Assembly (NCBI GenBank): GCA_900299205.1
Contig: OMIW01000076.1
Coordinates: 1 to 29,553 of the forward strand
Reading direction: 5' to 3'
From: Pseudomonadota bacterium
GTDB lineage: Bacteria > Bdellovibrionota_C > UBA2361 > OMIW01
Length of the DNA: 29,553 bases
Shown here: positions 8,153 through 16,214 of the stretch, in pieces
Numbering within the stretch: the first letter of the stretch is position 1
Layout: each line of letters begins with the position of its first letter
Position numbers and translations under genes: made by a program
Notes under the pieces: generated by a model
Database searches by the model: none
Told to the model about the DNA's origin: nothing
What the model saw: the letters and a program-made list of their open reading frames with translations, nothing else

Positions 8153-8291
8153 TTTTTGTCGGTTATTCAACAAACAGTCGTGATCGTTCCTCAATCATGA
8201 GGGACGTAATGGGGAGCCGGCTGGCCGAGCGATTAAACTCCTCTCCGCCAACCGCCTCAGGTTAATCTTTCGATGTGATTCAGGTGCGAGG

Positions 8292-8666
8292 TTATGCAGC
8301 TCGCAGCTTCACCCCATCAGCGGATTCGTCCACGACGTAACGCCCAGCGCGTGCCCACAGCCCTTCCAGATCGTACCGTTGGCGATCGGGGCCATAGAAC
8401 ACATGGACAACAGCATCGCCAAAGTCGAGAACGACCCAATGGCCCTCTTCCATCCCTTCGGCTGAGTAGGGAGAGACGCCGATTTGGTTGAGATCCTCAA
8501 CGATACGGTTGCTAATACCTTGAACTTGTCTGTCACTTCGCCCGCTAACGACCACAAAGAAGTCAGCGACCGACCCGTTTGGATCAAGTTCAAGCACGAC
8601 TACATCAGAACCCTTCGACTCGCTGCAGCTCGTCACAATTTGGGAGACAAGCTGAAGAGAGGTCAT
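8292..8666 (-). CDS. rsfS: Ribosomal silencing factor RsfS
   Basis: RsfS binds uL14 on the 50S subunit and blocks joining with 30S when nutrients are short. The 124-residue product has the family core: SDVVVLELDPNGSVADFFVVV, the conserved SGRSDRQVQGISNRI, HWVVLDFGDAVVHVF and YDLEGLWARA. I start it at ATG 8666 (MTSLQLVSQIV), which matches the usual N-terminus and has a GAGGAAAGG just upstream. A second ATG at 8705, with GAGGAG eleven bases upstream, would add 13 residues and is nearly as plausible. It is the last recognisable gene of the rplU-rpmA-obgE cluster. In many bacteria nadD precedes it, but not recognisably here. Confidence 0.92.
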   Translation of the reverse strand: MTSLQLVSQIVTSCSESKGSDVVVLELDPNGSVADFFVVVSGRSDRQVQGISNRIVEDLNQIGVSPYSAEGMEEGHWVVLDFGDAVVHVFYGPDRQRYDLEGLWARAGRYVVDESADGVKLRAA

Positions 8667-8705
8667 CCTTTCCTCGTGAGGGGAGGGTGTGTGGGTTTCT
8701 ATCAT

Positions 8706-9309
8706 CTGGTTTGGTTCTCCTCTGTTAAGGGAATACGCACGTTTAAAACACGGCAACTGCCTTCGACACGACCTGTTGAGAACCGGTACGACTAAAACCA
8801 TTCCCCTCCCCCGGAGGACCGCGCTCCCGAACTATTGAGGAGTAGTCATCGAAGGTGGAGATTGCAAGGAAAAACGGCTGCTGTTTTCGAGTTGGAAAGC
8901 CCCAAAGGGGGGCGATGTCGTGCCGATCCGTTGAAGGGGTGAAGGGAGAGAATGACGAGGCGATGGGCTCCATCTCATCCGTGGGGAGGACCTTTCGCTC
9001 AAGGGGAGAGAGGGCGATCCGCTGGTCAGGGAATGGAAATTTGGCCGCTATATCTCCTCCTGTAAGACCCAAGGCATAAATGGTCGGCGAAAGAGGGTGC
9101 GAACTCGTACCAAAGCCTCTTCACCCCGGAAGGCCGGAAGATATCCTCCTGTTGACCGAAGCGAGTAGATAAAATGGGTGCAATCGGGCGGGGGCGAGGG
9201 GCGCCAGGGCAATGGCAGCGGCGTCAAAGGACTCGTCAGCCCGGCTGGGCCGCCGCAGGTACGGGATAGAGTAAGTTGCTCGATCCTCATACTCTTATGA
9301 TAGCTCGCA
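8706..9309 (-). other. Unresolved 604-base gap with interrupted open frames between obgE and rsfS
   Basis: The position and size would suit nadD, but I find no GGTFDP-x-H-x-GH motif or ISSTxIR motif in any minus frame. One frame (9290-9048) opens with ATG 20 bases after the obgE stop and runs 80 codons, Pro-rich. Another minus frame covers most of the gap and reads protein-like before and after a single TGA at 9121-9123. Its downstream half (9072-8743) includes ALGLTGGDIAAKFPF and LWGFPTRKQQPFFLAIS. Codon third positions in that frame look GC-enriched. The gap may hold a decayed or frameshifted gene, or a small lineage-specific one. I cannot name a family. Confidence 0.35.
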
Positions 9310-10401
9310 TCACTCTAAGGTCGCAATGGATATTTCATTTATAGCGTCGTTGTCAGAGGGGTTTTCTGCTCCATCCCGCCGCCGTTCTGTTCCGAACACC
9401 AATCGACCCATTTCTGCAACAAGCTCCTTCACGCCCTCCCCCGTAGCCGTTGATATGCAGAGGGGGGATGTGCCTCGACTTTTAAAAAGTTCGCAGAGTT
9501 GAGCGAGGGCTTCTTTTGGTATCAAATCTATCTTGCTGAGAACGACGATCTCTTGGCGCTCCGCGATGTCATCCGAGAAGGCGCAGAGCTCTCGTCGAAC
9601 AGCATTATAATTGGCGATAACTGCCTCGGGGTCCTCGTTCCCTTCGAGGAGGGGCCCGGCTACATCGACAAGGTGGACAAGAAGAGCTGTACGTTCAATG
9701 TGTTTGAGGAAGGCTATCCCCAGACCCTTACCGTCGGAGGCTCCTTCGATAAGCCCCGGTATATCGGCGACTACAAAGGTGCGGTCTCCGAATGCTCGAA
9801 CGACTCCGAGCGTCGGGGTCAAGGTGGTAAACGGATAATCAGCGATTCGAGGGCGTGCTTCAGAAATCGCGCTGATGAGGGTCGACTTTCCAGCGTTTGG
9901 AAAGCCCACAATACCAACGTCGGCGAGCAATTTTAGGCTCAGTTGGATCTTCCGCTCCTCGCCTGGCTCCCCAGGTTGCGCGTGTTGAGGAGTTTGGTTG
10001 GTTGCGCTCTTGAAAAAATCGTTCCCCTTGCCCCCGCGCCCTCCTTTGGCGACGAGCTCCTGCTGGAGATCGGTGGTGATATCGGCGAGGACGGCGCCGG
10101 TGTTGAGATCAATCACCTCGGTGCCAAGGGGAACTCGGATCGTCAGGTCGGCACCGGTTTTGCCGTCCTTTCGACGGCCTTCGCCGTTTCCTCCACGGCC
10201 AGCCATCCATTGGGGTTGTGATTGGAAATCAAGGAGAGTGCGCTTATTTCGGTCTCCGACGACGAACACAGATCCCCCGGCGCCACCGTTTCCGCCATCG
10301 GGACCGCCGAAGGGGACGAATTTCTCGCGCCGAAAGCTACGAGCCCCGGCCCCGCCGTGCCCCGCCTGAACTTCTATCGTTACTTCATCGATGAATTTCA
10401 T
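9310..10401 (-). CDS. obgE: Obg-family GTPase (ribosome assembly)
   Basis: Obg/CgtA is an essential GTPase that joins late 50S assembly and the stringent response. The 363-residue protein has the glycine-rich Obg fold at residues 1-158 (VQAGHGGAGARSFRREKF, GGPDGGNGGAGG, KGGRGGKGN). The G domain follows: G1 GFPNAGKST (166-174), a switch region DYPFTTLTPTLGVV, G3 DIPGLIEGA (about 213-221) and G4 SKIDLI (about 293). The C-terminus is short and acidic (DNDAINEISIATLE) with no folded OCT domain. It follows rpmA in the same direction by 85 bases, the standard rplU-rpmA-obgE order, so the products are probably co-expressed. Confidence 0.97.
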   Translation of the reverse strand: MKFIDEVTIEVQAGHGGAGARSFRREKFVPFGGPDGGNGGAGGSVFVVGDRNKRTLLDFQSQPQWMAGRGGNGEGRRKDGKTGADLTIRVPLGTEVIDLNTGAVLADITTDLQQELVAKGGRGGKGNDFFKSATNQTPQHAQPGEPGEERKIQLSLKLLADVGIVGFPNAGKSTLISAISEARPRIADYPFTTLTPTLGVVRAFGDRTFVVADIPGLIEGASDGKGLGIAFLKHIERTALLVHLVDVAGPLLEGNEDPEAVIANYNAVRRELCAFSDDIAERQEIVVLSKIDLIPKEALAQLCELFKSRGTSPLCISTATGEGVKELVAEMGRLVFGTERRRDGAENPSDNDAINEISIATLE

Positions 10402-10486
10402 GACGGTATGACACAGCGGCGTTATGGGGTTACATCCCGGAGGATTCTGCGGTTTCTGGACCTTTTCTGGCCTGCATCGGCCTGGC

Positions 10487-10777
10487 CTATTCGGCTACTG
10501 CTGATTCAATGACCGATACATCCACGGCTGGAGCAGGAATCACTTCGACCAGCAATCGACGGCTCTTCCGGAAGTGTATGAAGCCATCAGTGAGTGCATA
10601 GAGGGTGAAATCTCGTCCCTGTCCGACATTTGAGCCGGGCCAGTAGCTGTTACCCCGCTGACGGACGATGATGCTCCCAGCGGAGACCAGCTGTCCTGCG
10701 TACCTTTTTACCCCTAACCGCTTTCCGCGACTATCTCGTCCGTTCCGTGAACTACCACCCGCTTTTTTATGTGCCAT
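10487..10777 (-). CDS. rpmA: 50S ribosomal protein L27 (bL27)
   Basis: Basic 96-residue ribosomal protein. The N-terminus [16 protein letters not shown] is the conserved tail that reaches the peptidyl-transferase centre, without the cleavable Firmicutes-type extension. [20 protein letters not shown] and [20 protein letters not shown] are standard L27 core blocks. The C-terminus has an extra Val/Ala-rich acidic stretch (about residues 80-96). The start ATG 10777 is preceded by GGGAGAG. It lies 43 bases after rplU on the same strand. Confidence 0.97.
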   Translation of the reverse strand: MAHKKAGGSSRNGRDSRGKRLGVKRYAGQLVSAGSIIVRQRGNSYWPGSNVGQGRDFTLYALTDGFIHFRKSRRLLVEVIPAPAVDVSVIESAVAE

Positions 10778-10820
10778 GACTTATCTCTCTCCCTGAATTA
10801 ATGCCCCGTCCTTCGTGACA

Positions 10821-11180
10821 CTAGGCATTCGCCCCTTCTGCGTGGATCCCGAGGACTTCGATCTTGGTGTAGACCTGCCGATGTCCCTGCTTCTTGTGGT
10901 ATCCGTTTCGGTTGACCTTCTTGAACGCGATGACCTTTTTCCCCTTTTCCTCGCCCAACACCTTAACTCGGACATAGGCACCTGCCACCGTGGGCGCTCC
11001 GACCACCTGAGCGACCCCTTTGCCCCCGATGAAATGGACAGCCTGAACATCTGTCTCGGTACCCTTTGCAAGAGGTTCCTTCTTGCTTGTCGATCGGCTA
11101 TCAACGAGGCGATCCACTGCGAGGATATCACCCTGCTTCACACGGAACTGCTTTCCGCTAATCGTTACTATCGCGTACAT
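10821..11180 (-). CDS. rplU: 50S ribosomal protein L21 (bL21)
   Basis: This 119-residue L21 opens the ribosomal operon. The N-terminus YAIVTISGKQFRVKQGD is the family hallmark; KVIAFKKVNRNGYHKKQGHRQ followed by YTKIEVLGI is the rRNA-binding C-terminal block. There is a short insertion around SRSTSKKEPLAKGTETD. The ATG at 11180 has GAGAG upstream. The leader is shared with the divergent response-regulator gene and contains several dyads that could take part in control. Confidence 0.96.
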   Translation of the reverse strand: MYAIVTISGKQFRVKQGDILAVDRLVDSRSTSKKEPLAKGTETDVQAVHFIGGKGVAQVVGAPTVAGAYVRVKVLGEEKGKKVIAFKKVNRNGYHKKQGHRQVYTKIEVLGIHAEGANA

Positions 11181-11283
11181 GGCTCTCTATCTCTGATATC
11201 GTATATCTGAATGAGGAAATCAGTCTGAATGATGTATCCGGCCGAAATCGCTCGTAAACCGCACCGATCGATAATTACCACTC

Positions 11284-11334
11284 TTTACTATGCGGAGTAA
11301 ATCCAGGTGCGAAGGCCCCCTACTATGGCATAGT
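11284..11334. promoter_or_regulatory. Pair of palindromic dyads sharing TACTATG
   Basis: TTTACT-ATGCGG-AGTAAA (11284-11301) is followed twenty bases later by ACTATG-G-CATAGT (11322-11334). The word TACTATG occurs in both. They lie about 105-155 bases upstream of rplU and about 250 bases upstream of the response regulator gene. They look like operator half-sites or RNA hairpins; the factor is unknown. Confidence 0.35.
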
Positions 11335-11477
11335 TTGCGGCGATGTTAAAGCCCACCCTCAATCATCTGGCCTGAGGGGGCTTGCAAGGGCAGAGTGCCT
11401 GATATCGGAAAATGTAACCTATGAAAACAATGGAATATTATTCGAGAAGGGATTTAGGCTGGACGCAGATGGCAGGT

Positions 11478-11486
11478 TGGTATAGT
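11478..11486 (+). promoter_or_regulatory. Extended -10 promoter for the response regulator gene
   Basis: TGG directly before TATAGT forms an extended -10 (TGnTATAGT). No good -35 is present 16-18 bases upstream, which extended -10 promoters can tolerate. Transcription would begin near 11493, just before the GC-rich hairpin at 11497-11520. Confidence 0.45.
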
Positions 11487-11496
11487 ACAGGGACAG

Positions 11497-11520
11497 GGGC
11501 CGCGGGGTTACCCGCCGCCC
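11497..11520 (+). promoter_or_regulatory. GC-rich hairpin at the predicted 5' end of the response regulator mRNA
   Basis: GGGC, C, GCGGG, loop GTTA, CCCGC, C, GCCC pairs as nine GC pairs with one C-C mismatch. It falls a few bases after the start predicted from the extended -10 and has no T-run, so it is not a terminator. A role in stabilising the 5' end is inference. Confidence 0.4.
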
Positions 11521-11582
11521 TCCGATAACGGGGTAGCATCAGAACCAACATCGACGAGATGCCAGAAAAAAAGGGTGCGACC

Positions 11583-12281
11583 ATGACGACGCCAAAAGAA
11601 CCGGGAGCTCTTATCGCTGTTATTGACGACAGCGAATCGATACGACGGAGTGTGGTGCTGAACCTCGAGCTTGAGGGGTTTCGCACTGTTGAGGCGAGAG
11701 ATGGGGAGGAGGGGCTCGCCGCGATTCACTCGCGCAAGCCTGACCTCATCATTCTTGATGTGCTGATGCCGAGGAAGGATGGGCTACAAACATGTCGGGA
11801 GCTGCGCGCTGAGGGAATCTCGACACCTCTCATTTTATTGACACAGCGAACATCGTCAGTTGATAAGGTTCTCGGTCTCGACCTGGGAGCTGATGATTAC
11901 CTCGGGAAGCCGTTTGAAATGGCGGAGTTGATTGCGCGGGTAAAGGCGCTTCTCCGCCGCATTCAGGCAATGAGTCTGGTTGATAAAGTTGAGTTCGCTG
12001 ATGTAACGGTTGATTTCAAGGCCTATAAGGCTGAGCGTAAACATCAGCCCCTTGAGCTCTCCGCACGAGAGTACCGATTGCTTCGTTATCTGGTCGCCAA
12101 GCAAGGTACGGTGGTTACTCGGGATGAGCTGCTCGACGAGGTGTGGGGGTATAGCGCGTACTCAGCGACCCGTACCGTTGATAATCATATCGCGAGGTTG
12201 CGACAAAAGATCGAGGAAAATATCGAACATCCGCGGCACATTTTGACTGTTCACGGGGTTGGTTATAAGTTCGTGTCTTAG
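11583..12281 (+). CDS. OmpR/PhoB-family response regulator
   Basis: This two-component transcription factor has about 232 residues. The receiver domain (about 1-115) has the acidic pair in IAVIDDSES, the phospho-acceptor Asp in LIILDVLMP, the Thr of LLTQR and the Lys of GKPF, so it should be phosphorylatable. The C-terminal winged helix (about 135-232) shows LELSAREYRLLRYLV, VVTRDELLDEVWGY, RTVDNHIARLRQKIEE and LTVHGVGYKF, the OmpR-type DNA-binding fold. I start at ATG 11583 because AAGGGTG lies upstream; ATG 11559 adds eight residues but has no spaced ribosome site. No histidine kinase is encoded in the window, so its partner must be elsewhere. The target genes are unknown. Confidence 0.93.
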   Translation: MTTPKEPGALIAVIDDSESIRRSVVLNLELEGFRTVEARDGEEGLAAIHSRKPDLIILDVLMPRKDGLQTCRELRAEGISTPLILLTQRTSSVDKVLGLDLGADDYLGKPFEMAELIARVKALLRRIQAMSLVDKVEFADVTVDFKAYKAERKHQPLELSAREYRLLRYLVAKQGTVVTRDELLDEVWGYSAYSATRTVDNHIARLRQKIEENIEHPRHILTVHGVGYKFVS

Positions 12282-12481
12282 CGTGAGCGGGATACGTGGC
12301 GGGGGGTGTGCTGTTCTTAAAAAGATGTACAAACTGATTGTGGATTTTGTATCAAATGTGTATCGGATCGGGTGAGGACTGCATCGTAAGAAAGGGGCAG
12401 GTGAAGAGGGTATGACCTTCTGATAGGCACCTTCTCTTCTCATCGTTCGGTAATCTGTCGATTCTAAATAGCGGAGTGGTT

Positions 12482-12778
12482 GTGGCGAATTTTCGGGTAC
12501 ATCCGCAGCAGTCGGTTGAGGGCAAGGGCCCCGGAATTGATTGTATCGATATCGTCAACATGTTGGGCGATTATCTTGATGGCGATCTATCCCCCGAGAC
12601 TGCTCATCGATGTCAGCACCATTTCTCTGAGTGCTCTTACTGTCGCCGATTGTTTGAGGAATACTGCACAACGATCTCAGTTGCCTCCGAGCTTCGAGAT
12701 ATTCCTCCTCCCGCGGATGTACGCACTCGCCTGCGAAGTCGGCTCCTTGAGCATCTCCGCTCCGGTTCGCAAAAATAG
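12482..12778 (+). CDS. Small zinc-finger (zf-HC2-like) protein, possible anti-sigma factor
   Basis: A 98-residue soluble protein with CIDIVNMLGDYLDGDLSPE and HRCQHHFSECSYC. It matches the zinc-binding anti-sigma (zf-HC2) layout of a helix with a DYLDGxL motif followed by H-x3-C-x2-C (HFSECSYC). Such modules clamp ECF sigma factors and often sense redox through zinc. There is no membrane segment, and the C-terminal RTRLRSRLLEHLR is a short basic helix. The start is taken as GTG 12482 with GGAG five bases upstream; GTG 12476 adds two residues. No sigma factor is adjacent, as the ECF gene lies 3.4 kb downstream beyond polA. The partner is therefore uncertain, and it may act with the upstream response regulator. 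Confidence 0.7.
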   Translation: MANFRVHPQQSVEGKGPGIDCIDIVNMLGDYLDGDLSPETAHRCQHHFSECSYCRRLFEEYCTTISVASELRDIPPPADVRTRLRSRLLEHLRSGSQK

Positions 12779-12889
12779 TTTGCTCCGAGGCTGAATTGTC
12801 CCGTTTATTCCGCAACTATTCAGCCCAGCTTCCAAGAGGGTTTTTCGAAAGACATCAAAAGCATGACAGGCTGTGATTGTTTTAGTGGC

Positions 12890-12922
12890 CCGACTCGCTT
12901 AACCCTCGTCGGCAGTTTTTTT
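12890..12922 (+). terminator. Candidate intrinsic terminator after the zinc-finger gene
   Basis: CCGAC (12890-12894) pairs with GTCGG (12908-12912) around a 13-base loop, followed after CAG by seven T (12916-12922). The stem is short, but the T-run is clean and the position, 110 bases after the stop, is reasonable. Confidence 0.45.
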
Positions 12923-12948
12923 GCTGAATAGGCAGTTGTCCCCCCGAC

Positions 12949-12981
12949 GGGCGTTCGCCCGCCACCCCTCAGGGGTTGTGG
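12949..12981 (+). repeat. Two tandem GC hairpins in the polA leader
   Basis: GGGCG-TT-CGCCC (12949-12960) is a perfect inverted repeat. One base later CCAC-CCC-TCA-GGG(G)TT-GTGG (12962-12981) forms a second hairpin with a short bulge. Neither has a T-run. They may be a REP-like element or part of a structured 5' leader. Confidence 0.4.
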
Positions 12982-13123
12982 GAGATTGTTGAAAATTATG
13001 GAATAGGTACTTTATTTCTATCATGGCAATCCGTCCGTAAAACGGGGAGTCAAGCCCTTTTGTCATGTGGTAGTGGTGTAAGGGCAGTTTCTGTTGTTGT
13101 AGCCTGTTGTCGAAGTCTCCGTC

Positions 13124-15919
13124 ATGTCTGATGTTCGCTCCCCCCTTTACTTGATTCAAAACGATCCGAACGAAGTAGTCCTCATCGATGGTTCGGGATA
13201 CATTTTTCGCGCCTATCACGCGATACCCCGCCTCTCGACGGCGTCGGGGTTTCCAACCAACGCCCTGTTTGGCTTTTCGCGAATGATGGTGAAGCTTCTG
13301 AGCTCTGTGAAGAGTTCTCGAATTGTTCTGGTTTTCGACGCTGGCCGTCAGACCTTTAGGAACGATCTTTTCCCCGCCTACAAGGCGCACCGAGATGCCT
13401 GTCCTGAGGACCTTGTTCCTCAGCTGCCCCTTTTTCGACAGATAGGGGAGGCTCTGGGGATTCTAACAGTTGAGCAGAAAGGATTCGAAGCTGATGACAT
13501 CCTTGCAACCCTCGCTCACCGATTCAGTGAAGAGGGGACCCCATGTCTGGTGGTGAGCGGTGATAAGGATCTCCTCCAAGTGGTGACCGATAAGGTTTCG
13601 GTGTGGGATCCGATGAAGGATAAATTCTTTGATGAGCGGGCTGTTGAGGATCATCTCGGAATTCCCGCGCGGCTTGTCGCCGATTATCTGGGTTTGGTGG
13701 GTGATACTTCGGATAATATTCCGGGTGTATCGGGTATAGGCCCGAAAACCGCAGCGGCTCTGATTGCAAGTTACGGGGGAATTGAGGAGATCATAGGATC
13801 ACTCGACGACATTGAGCGGGATGCGCGAATTCGAGGGCGAGCAAAGATCGTAGAGGCGTTTCGGGCTGACCTTTCGATTCCGCGCATCAGTAAAGAGCTC
13901 GCTTCTGCGTGTCGAACTGTCCCGATCATGACCTCAACGCAGGGAGAGGTGCCGATAAGCGAGCTCGATATCGAGGGACTAAGAGAGCGGTGCACCCGAC
14001 AGCCGATTCGGGTTGATGAACTAACAAAGCTCGCTGAACAGCTAGAATTCGAATCTCTTTTCCTTGACCTCGCCACAGAAAAGGGTGGGCTCGTAGTTCG
14101 GGATGATAGTAGTGCCCGCTATCAGGGATACCGGACGGTGTGGCGAGATGAATTTGTTCGCTGGAGCGAGACTCTTGCAGCACAGACATTCGTTTCGTTC
14201 GATCTCGAGACAACGTCGCTTGATCCGTTGGAGGCCACTATCGTTGGAGCCTCGTTCTGTTGGGATGATGCTGAGGCGTGGTACGTGCCGATCGCCCATA
14301 GAGAGGAGCGTGAACGGCAGATTCCCTGGGAGGATTTTAAAAGGTTGATGCGTCCGATTCTCGAGTCGCCTGTGATTAAAAAAACGGGCCATAACCTCAA
14401 ATTTGACCTTGAGGTGCTCACCTCGAGAGGACTATCGCTCGCCGGTATCGCATGTGATTCGATGGTAGCATCGTATGTCCTCAACCCCGATAAACGGGCT
14501 CATGGGCTCGATGTTGTCTCTCGGGAGGAATTGGGAATAGAACCGATCTCTTTTGATGCGGCGGTCAAAGGAGCGGGTCATACGACCTTTGATGAGGTCT
14601 CTATCGGAGCAGCAACAACGTATGCCGCAGAAGATGCGCACCTGAGCTGGTTGTTAACCAAGAGGCTTCTTCCTCGGGTGGATCGAGAGGGGCTGCGTGA
14701 GCTTTTTGATGAAATCGAGGTCCCTCTTATCCCCATTCTAGCGGATATGGAGCTACGAGGAGTCCGGCTCGATAGCAGTATCCTGCGGGAACTGTCGGCC
14801 CGATGCGGTGCGGAGATTGACTCGCTCGAGCGGCAGGCAGTTGCGCTTGTGGGTCATACCTTTAATCTCAATTCGCCAAAGCAATTATCCGAGATACTTT
14901 TCCACGAATTGCAGCTTCCAACCCGGGGGTTAAAGAAGACAAAAACCGGAATCTCCACGGACGCCTCAGTGCTTGAAAAGTTGCGGGATGTGCATCCGTT
15001 ACCGGCGGTGCTTCTCGAGCATCGAACTCTTGCAAAACTCAAGAGCACATACCTTGATGTTCTTCCCGACCTTGTTTCACCGGTATCCGGGCGTCTTCAC
15101 ACGAAATTCAATCAAACGGGAACGGGAACGGGACGATTGTCGAGCTCTGAACCGAACCTCCAAAATATTCCGATTCAGACCGAGATAGGACGACTCATCC
15201 GCTCGGCGTTTGTTGCACAACCGGGTCACCTCCTCATCTCAGCCGACTACTCGCAGATCGAGCTTAGGCTCCTTGCCCACATGAGCGAGGATCCGGCCTT
15301 AATAGAGGTCTTCCAAGATGATCTCGATATTCATGCTCAGACGGCGCGTAATATCCTCGGTATTGGTTCCGAGCAGGACCTGCCCAAAGAGGCAAGAAGG
15401 CTCGGCAAGACGATCAACTTCGGGGTAATTTACGGAATGGGCCCGTTTGCCCTCAGCCAGGAGCTCGGTATCTCGATGGGAGAGGCGCAACGGTATATCG
15501 ATGCCTATTTCGCCCGCTTTCCAGGGGTTAAGCAGCTATTCGCGAGGCTCGAGGCATCGGCCAAGGCGGATGGGTTTGTGCGGACCGTATCGGGTCGCAA
15601 GAGGGTAATCGCTGACCTTGACTCCTCAGGGCGTGGTCAGGGGTTTCTCGCTCGAGCGGCGATTAATGCCCCTCTCCAGGGGTCAGCGGCCGACCTCATC
15701 AAGAAGGCGATGATCCGGGTTGATGACCGACTTCGAAAGGAGGGGGGCGGGGCATTTCTCGTGTTGCAGATACACGATGAACTACTGCTCGAATGTCCCG
15801 AGGAGGAGGTGACCGCAGTTGCTGCCATCGTGAAGTCGGAGATGGAGGGAGCAATGCAACTTTTAGTGCCTCTGAAGGTTGATGTCGGGTGGGGAAAGAA
15901 CTGGTTAGAGATCGAGTAA
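13124..15919 (+). CDS. polA: DNA polymerase I
   Basis: Full-length PolA (931 residues) for Okazaki-fragment maturation and repair synthesis. The 5'-3' exonuclease domain (about 15-300) has VVLIDGSGYIFRAYHAIP, VFDAGRQTFRNDLFPAYKAHR, KGFEADDILATLA and GDTSDNIPGVSGIGPKTAAAL. The proofreading domain is intact: FDLETTS (about 357-363) holds the Asp/Glu metal ligands, and KFDLEVL and YAAEDAHL complete it, unlike the degenerate Taq or Bacillus versions. The polymerase domain has TGTGTGRLSSSEPNLQNIP, motif A ADYSQIELRLLAHMS (about 706), the O-helix RRLGKTINFGVIYGMG (about 758) and motif C LQIHDELLLE (about 883). ATG 13124 is the accepted start, though its ribosome site is weak. A terminator follows at 15923. 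Confidence 0.98.
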   Translation: MSDVRSPLYLIQNDPNEVVLIDGSGYIFRAYHAIPRLSTASGFPTNALFGFSRMMVKLLSSVKSSRIVLVFDAGRQTFRNDLFPAYKAHRDACPEDLVPQLPLFRQIGEALGILTVEQKGFEADDILATLAHRFSEEGTPCLVVSGDKDLLQVVTDKVSVWDPMKDKFFDERAVEDHLGIPARLVADYLGLVGDTSDNIPGVSGIGPKTAAALIASYGGIEEIIGSLDDIERDARIRGRAKIVEAFRADLSIPRISKELASACRTVPIMTSTQGEVPISELDIEGLRERCTRQPIRVDELTKLAEQLEFESLFLDLATEKGGLVVRDDSSARYQGYRTVWRDEFVRWSETLAAQTFVSFDLETTSLDPLEATIVGASFCWDDAEAWYVPIAHREERERQIPWEDFKRLMRPILESPVIKKTGHNLKFDLEVLTSRGLSLAGIACDSMVASYVLNPDKRAHGLDVVSREELGIEPISFDAAVKGAGHTTFDEVSIGAATTYAAEDAHLSWLLTKRLLPRVDREGLRELFDEIEVPLIPILADMELRGVRLDSSILRELSARCGAEIDSLERQAVALVGHTFNLNSPKQLSEILFHELQLPTRGLKKTKTGISTDASVLEKLRDVHPLPAVLLEHRTLAKLKSTYLDVLPDLVSPVSGRLHTKFNQTGTGTGRLSSSEPNLQNIPIQTEIGRLIRSAFVAQPGHLLISADYSQIELRLLAHMSEDPALIEVFQDDLDIHAQTARNILGIGSEQDLPKEARRLGKTINFGVIYGMGPFALSQELGISMGEAQRYIDAYFARFPGVKQLFARLEASAKADGFVRTVSGRKRVIADLDSSGRGQGFLARAAINAPLQGSAADLIKKAMIRVDDRLRKEGGGAFLVLQIHDELLLECPEEEVTAVAAIVKSEMEGAMQLLVPLKVDVGWGKNWLEIE

Positions 15920-15922
15920 CAG

Positions 15923-15949
15923 CCCCCCGAAGACTCTCGGAGGGTTTTT
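15923..15949 (+). terminator. Intrinsic terminator of polA
   Basis: CCC-C-CCGA (15923-15930) pairs with TCGG-A-GGG (15937-15944), one mismatch, loop AGACTC, followed by TTTTT. It begins four bases after the polA stop. Confidence 0.7.
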
Positions 15950-16214
15950 GCGGAGGTTCGCCTCCCCTCCCAATGTTGGAGCTGCATCGTGACTCAACGC
16001 CCCCGACAGGTCTTCAGGGCGCCCCGATCGCGCCTTCTAAGACGACCTTCCCGAATATCTCGAGTCGAGGCACCTCGTAGTGCTTTGGTATCGGTGAAAT
16101 GTATAATGGTGGTCTCCCTCCATCAAATAGGTGAGGTTTGGATTGAATAATCGCTGAGGAAGTTCGTCCTTAGGGGGTCGCGAGACGAAAGGTCTGCGTT
16201 TGCGGGTTATGTAA
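15950..16214 (+). promoter_or_regulatory. Leader of the ECF sigma operon with a TATAAT box
   Basis: No gene is visible between the polA terminator and the sigma gene. TATAAT at 16102-16107 is a perfect -10 hexamer about 108 bases before the sigma start, but no convincing -35 lies 16-18 bases upstream. I saw no clear ECF-type autoregulatory promoter. Confidence 0.3.

Larger units (their letters stand above)
11181..11582. other. Divergent regulatory region between rplU and the response regulator
   Basis: About 400 bases carry no gene I can support. The region contains a 6+6 base inverted repeat TTTACT/AGTAAA (11284-11301), a 13-base palindrome ACTATGGCATAGT (11322-11334), a CCCTCA/TGAGGG pair (11356-11378), an extended -10 (11478-11486) and a GC-rich hairpin (11497-11520). 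Both transcripts must start here. Confidence 0.6.
12779..13123. other. 345-base leader region upstream of polA
   Basis: No gene is supported. The region contains a candidate terminator for the zinc-finger gene (12890-12922) and two tandem GC-rich hairpins (12949-12960 and 12962-12981), then AT-richer DNA to the polA start. A minus-strand open frame crosses it (12899-13390), but it overlaps the start of polA and I treat it as a shadow. Confidence 0.5.

Noticed and set aside
9069-9160. Selenocysteine reading of the TGA at 9121-9123 on the minus strand
   Set aside because: A weak hairpin follows the TGA, but there is no selenoprotein family match and no clear SECIS geometry. A decayed or non-coding stretch is simpler.
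12899-13390. 163-residue minus-strand open frame over the polA leader
   Set aside because: It overlaps the start of polA and its composition is that of a shadow frame. No family is recognised.
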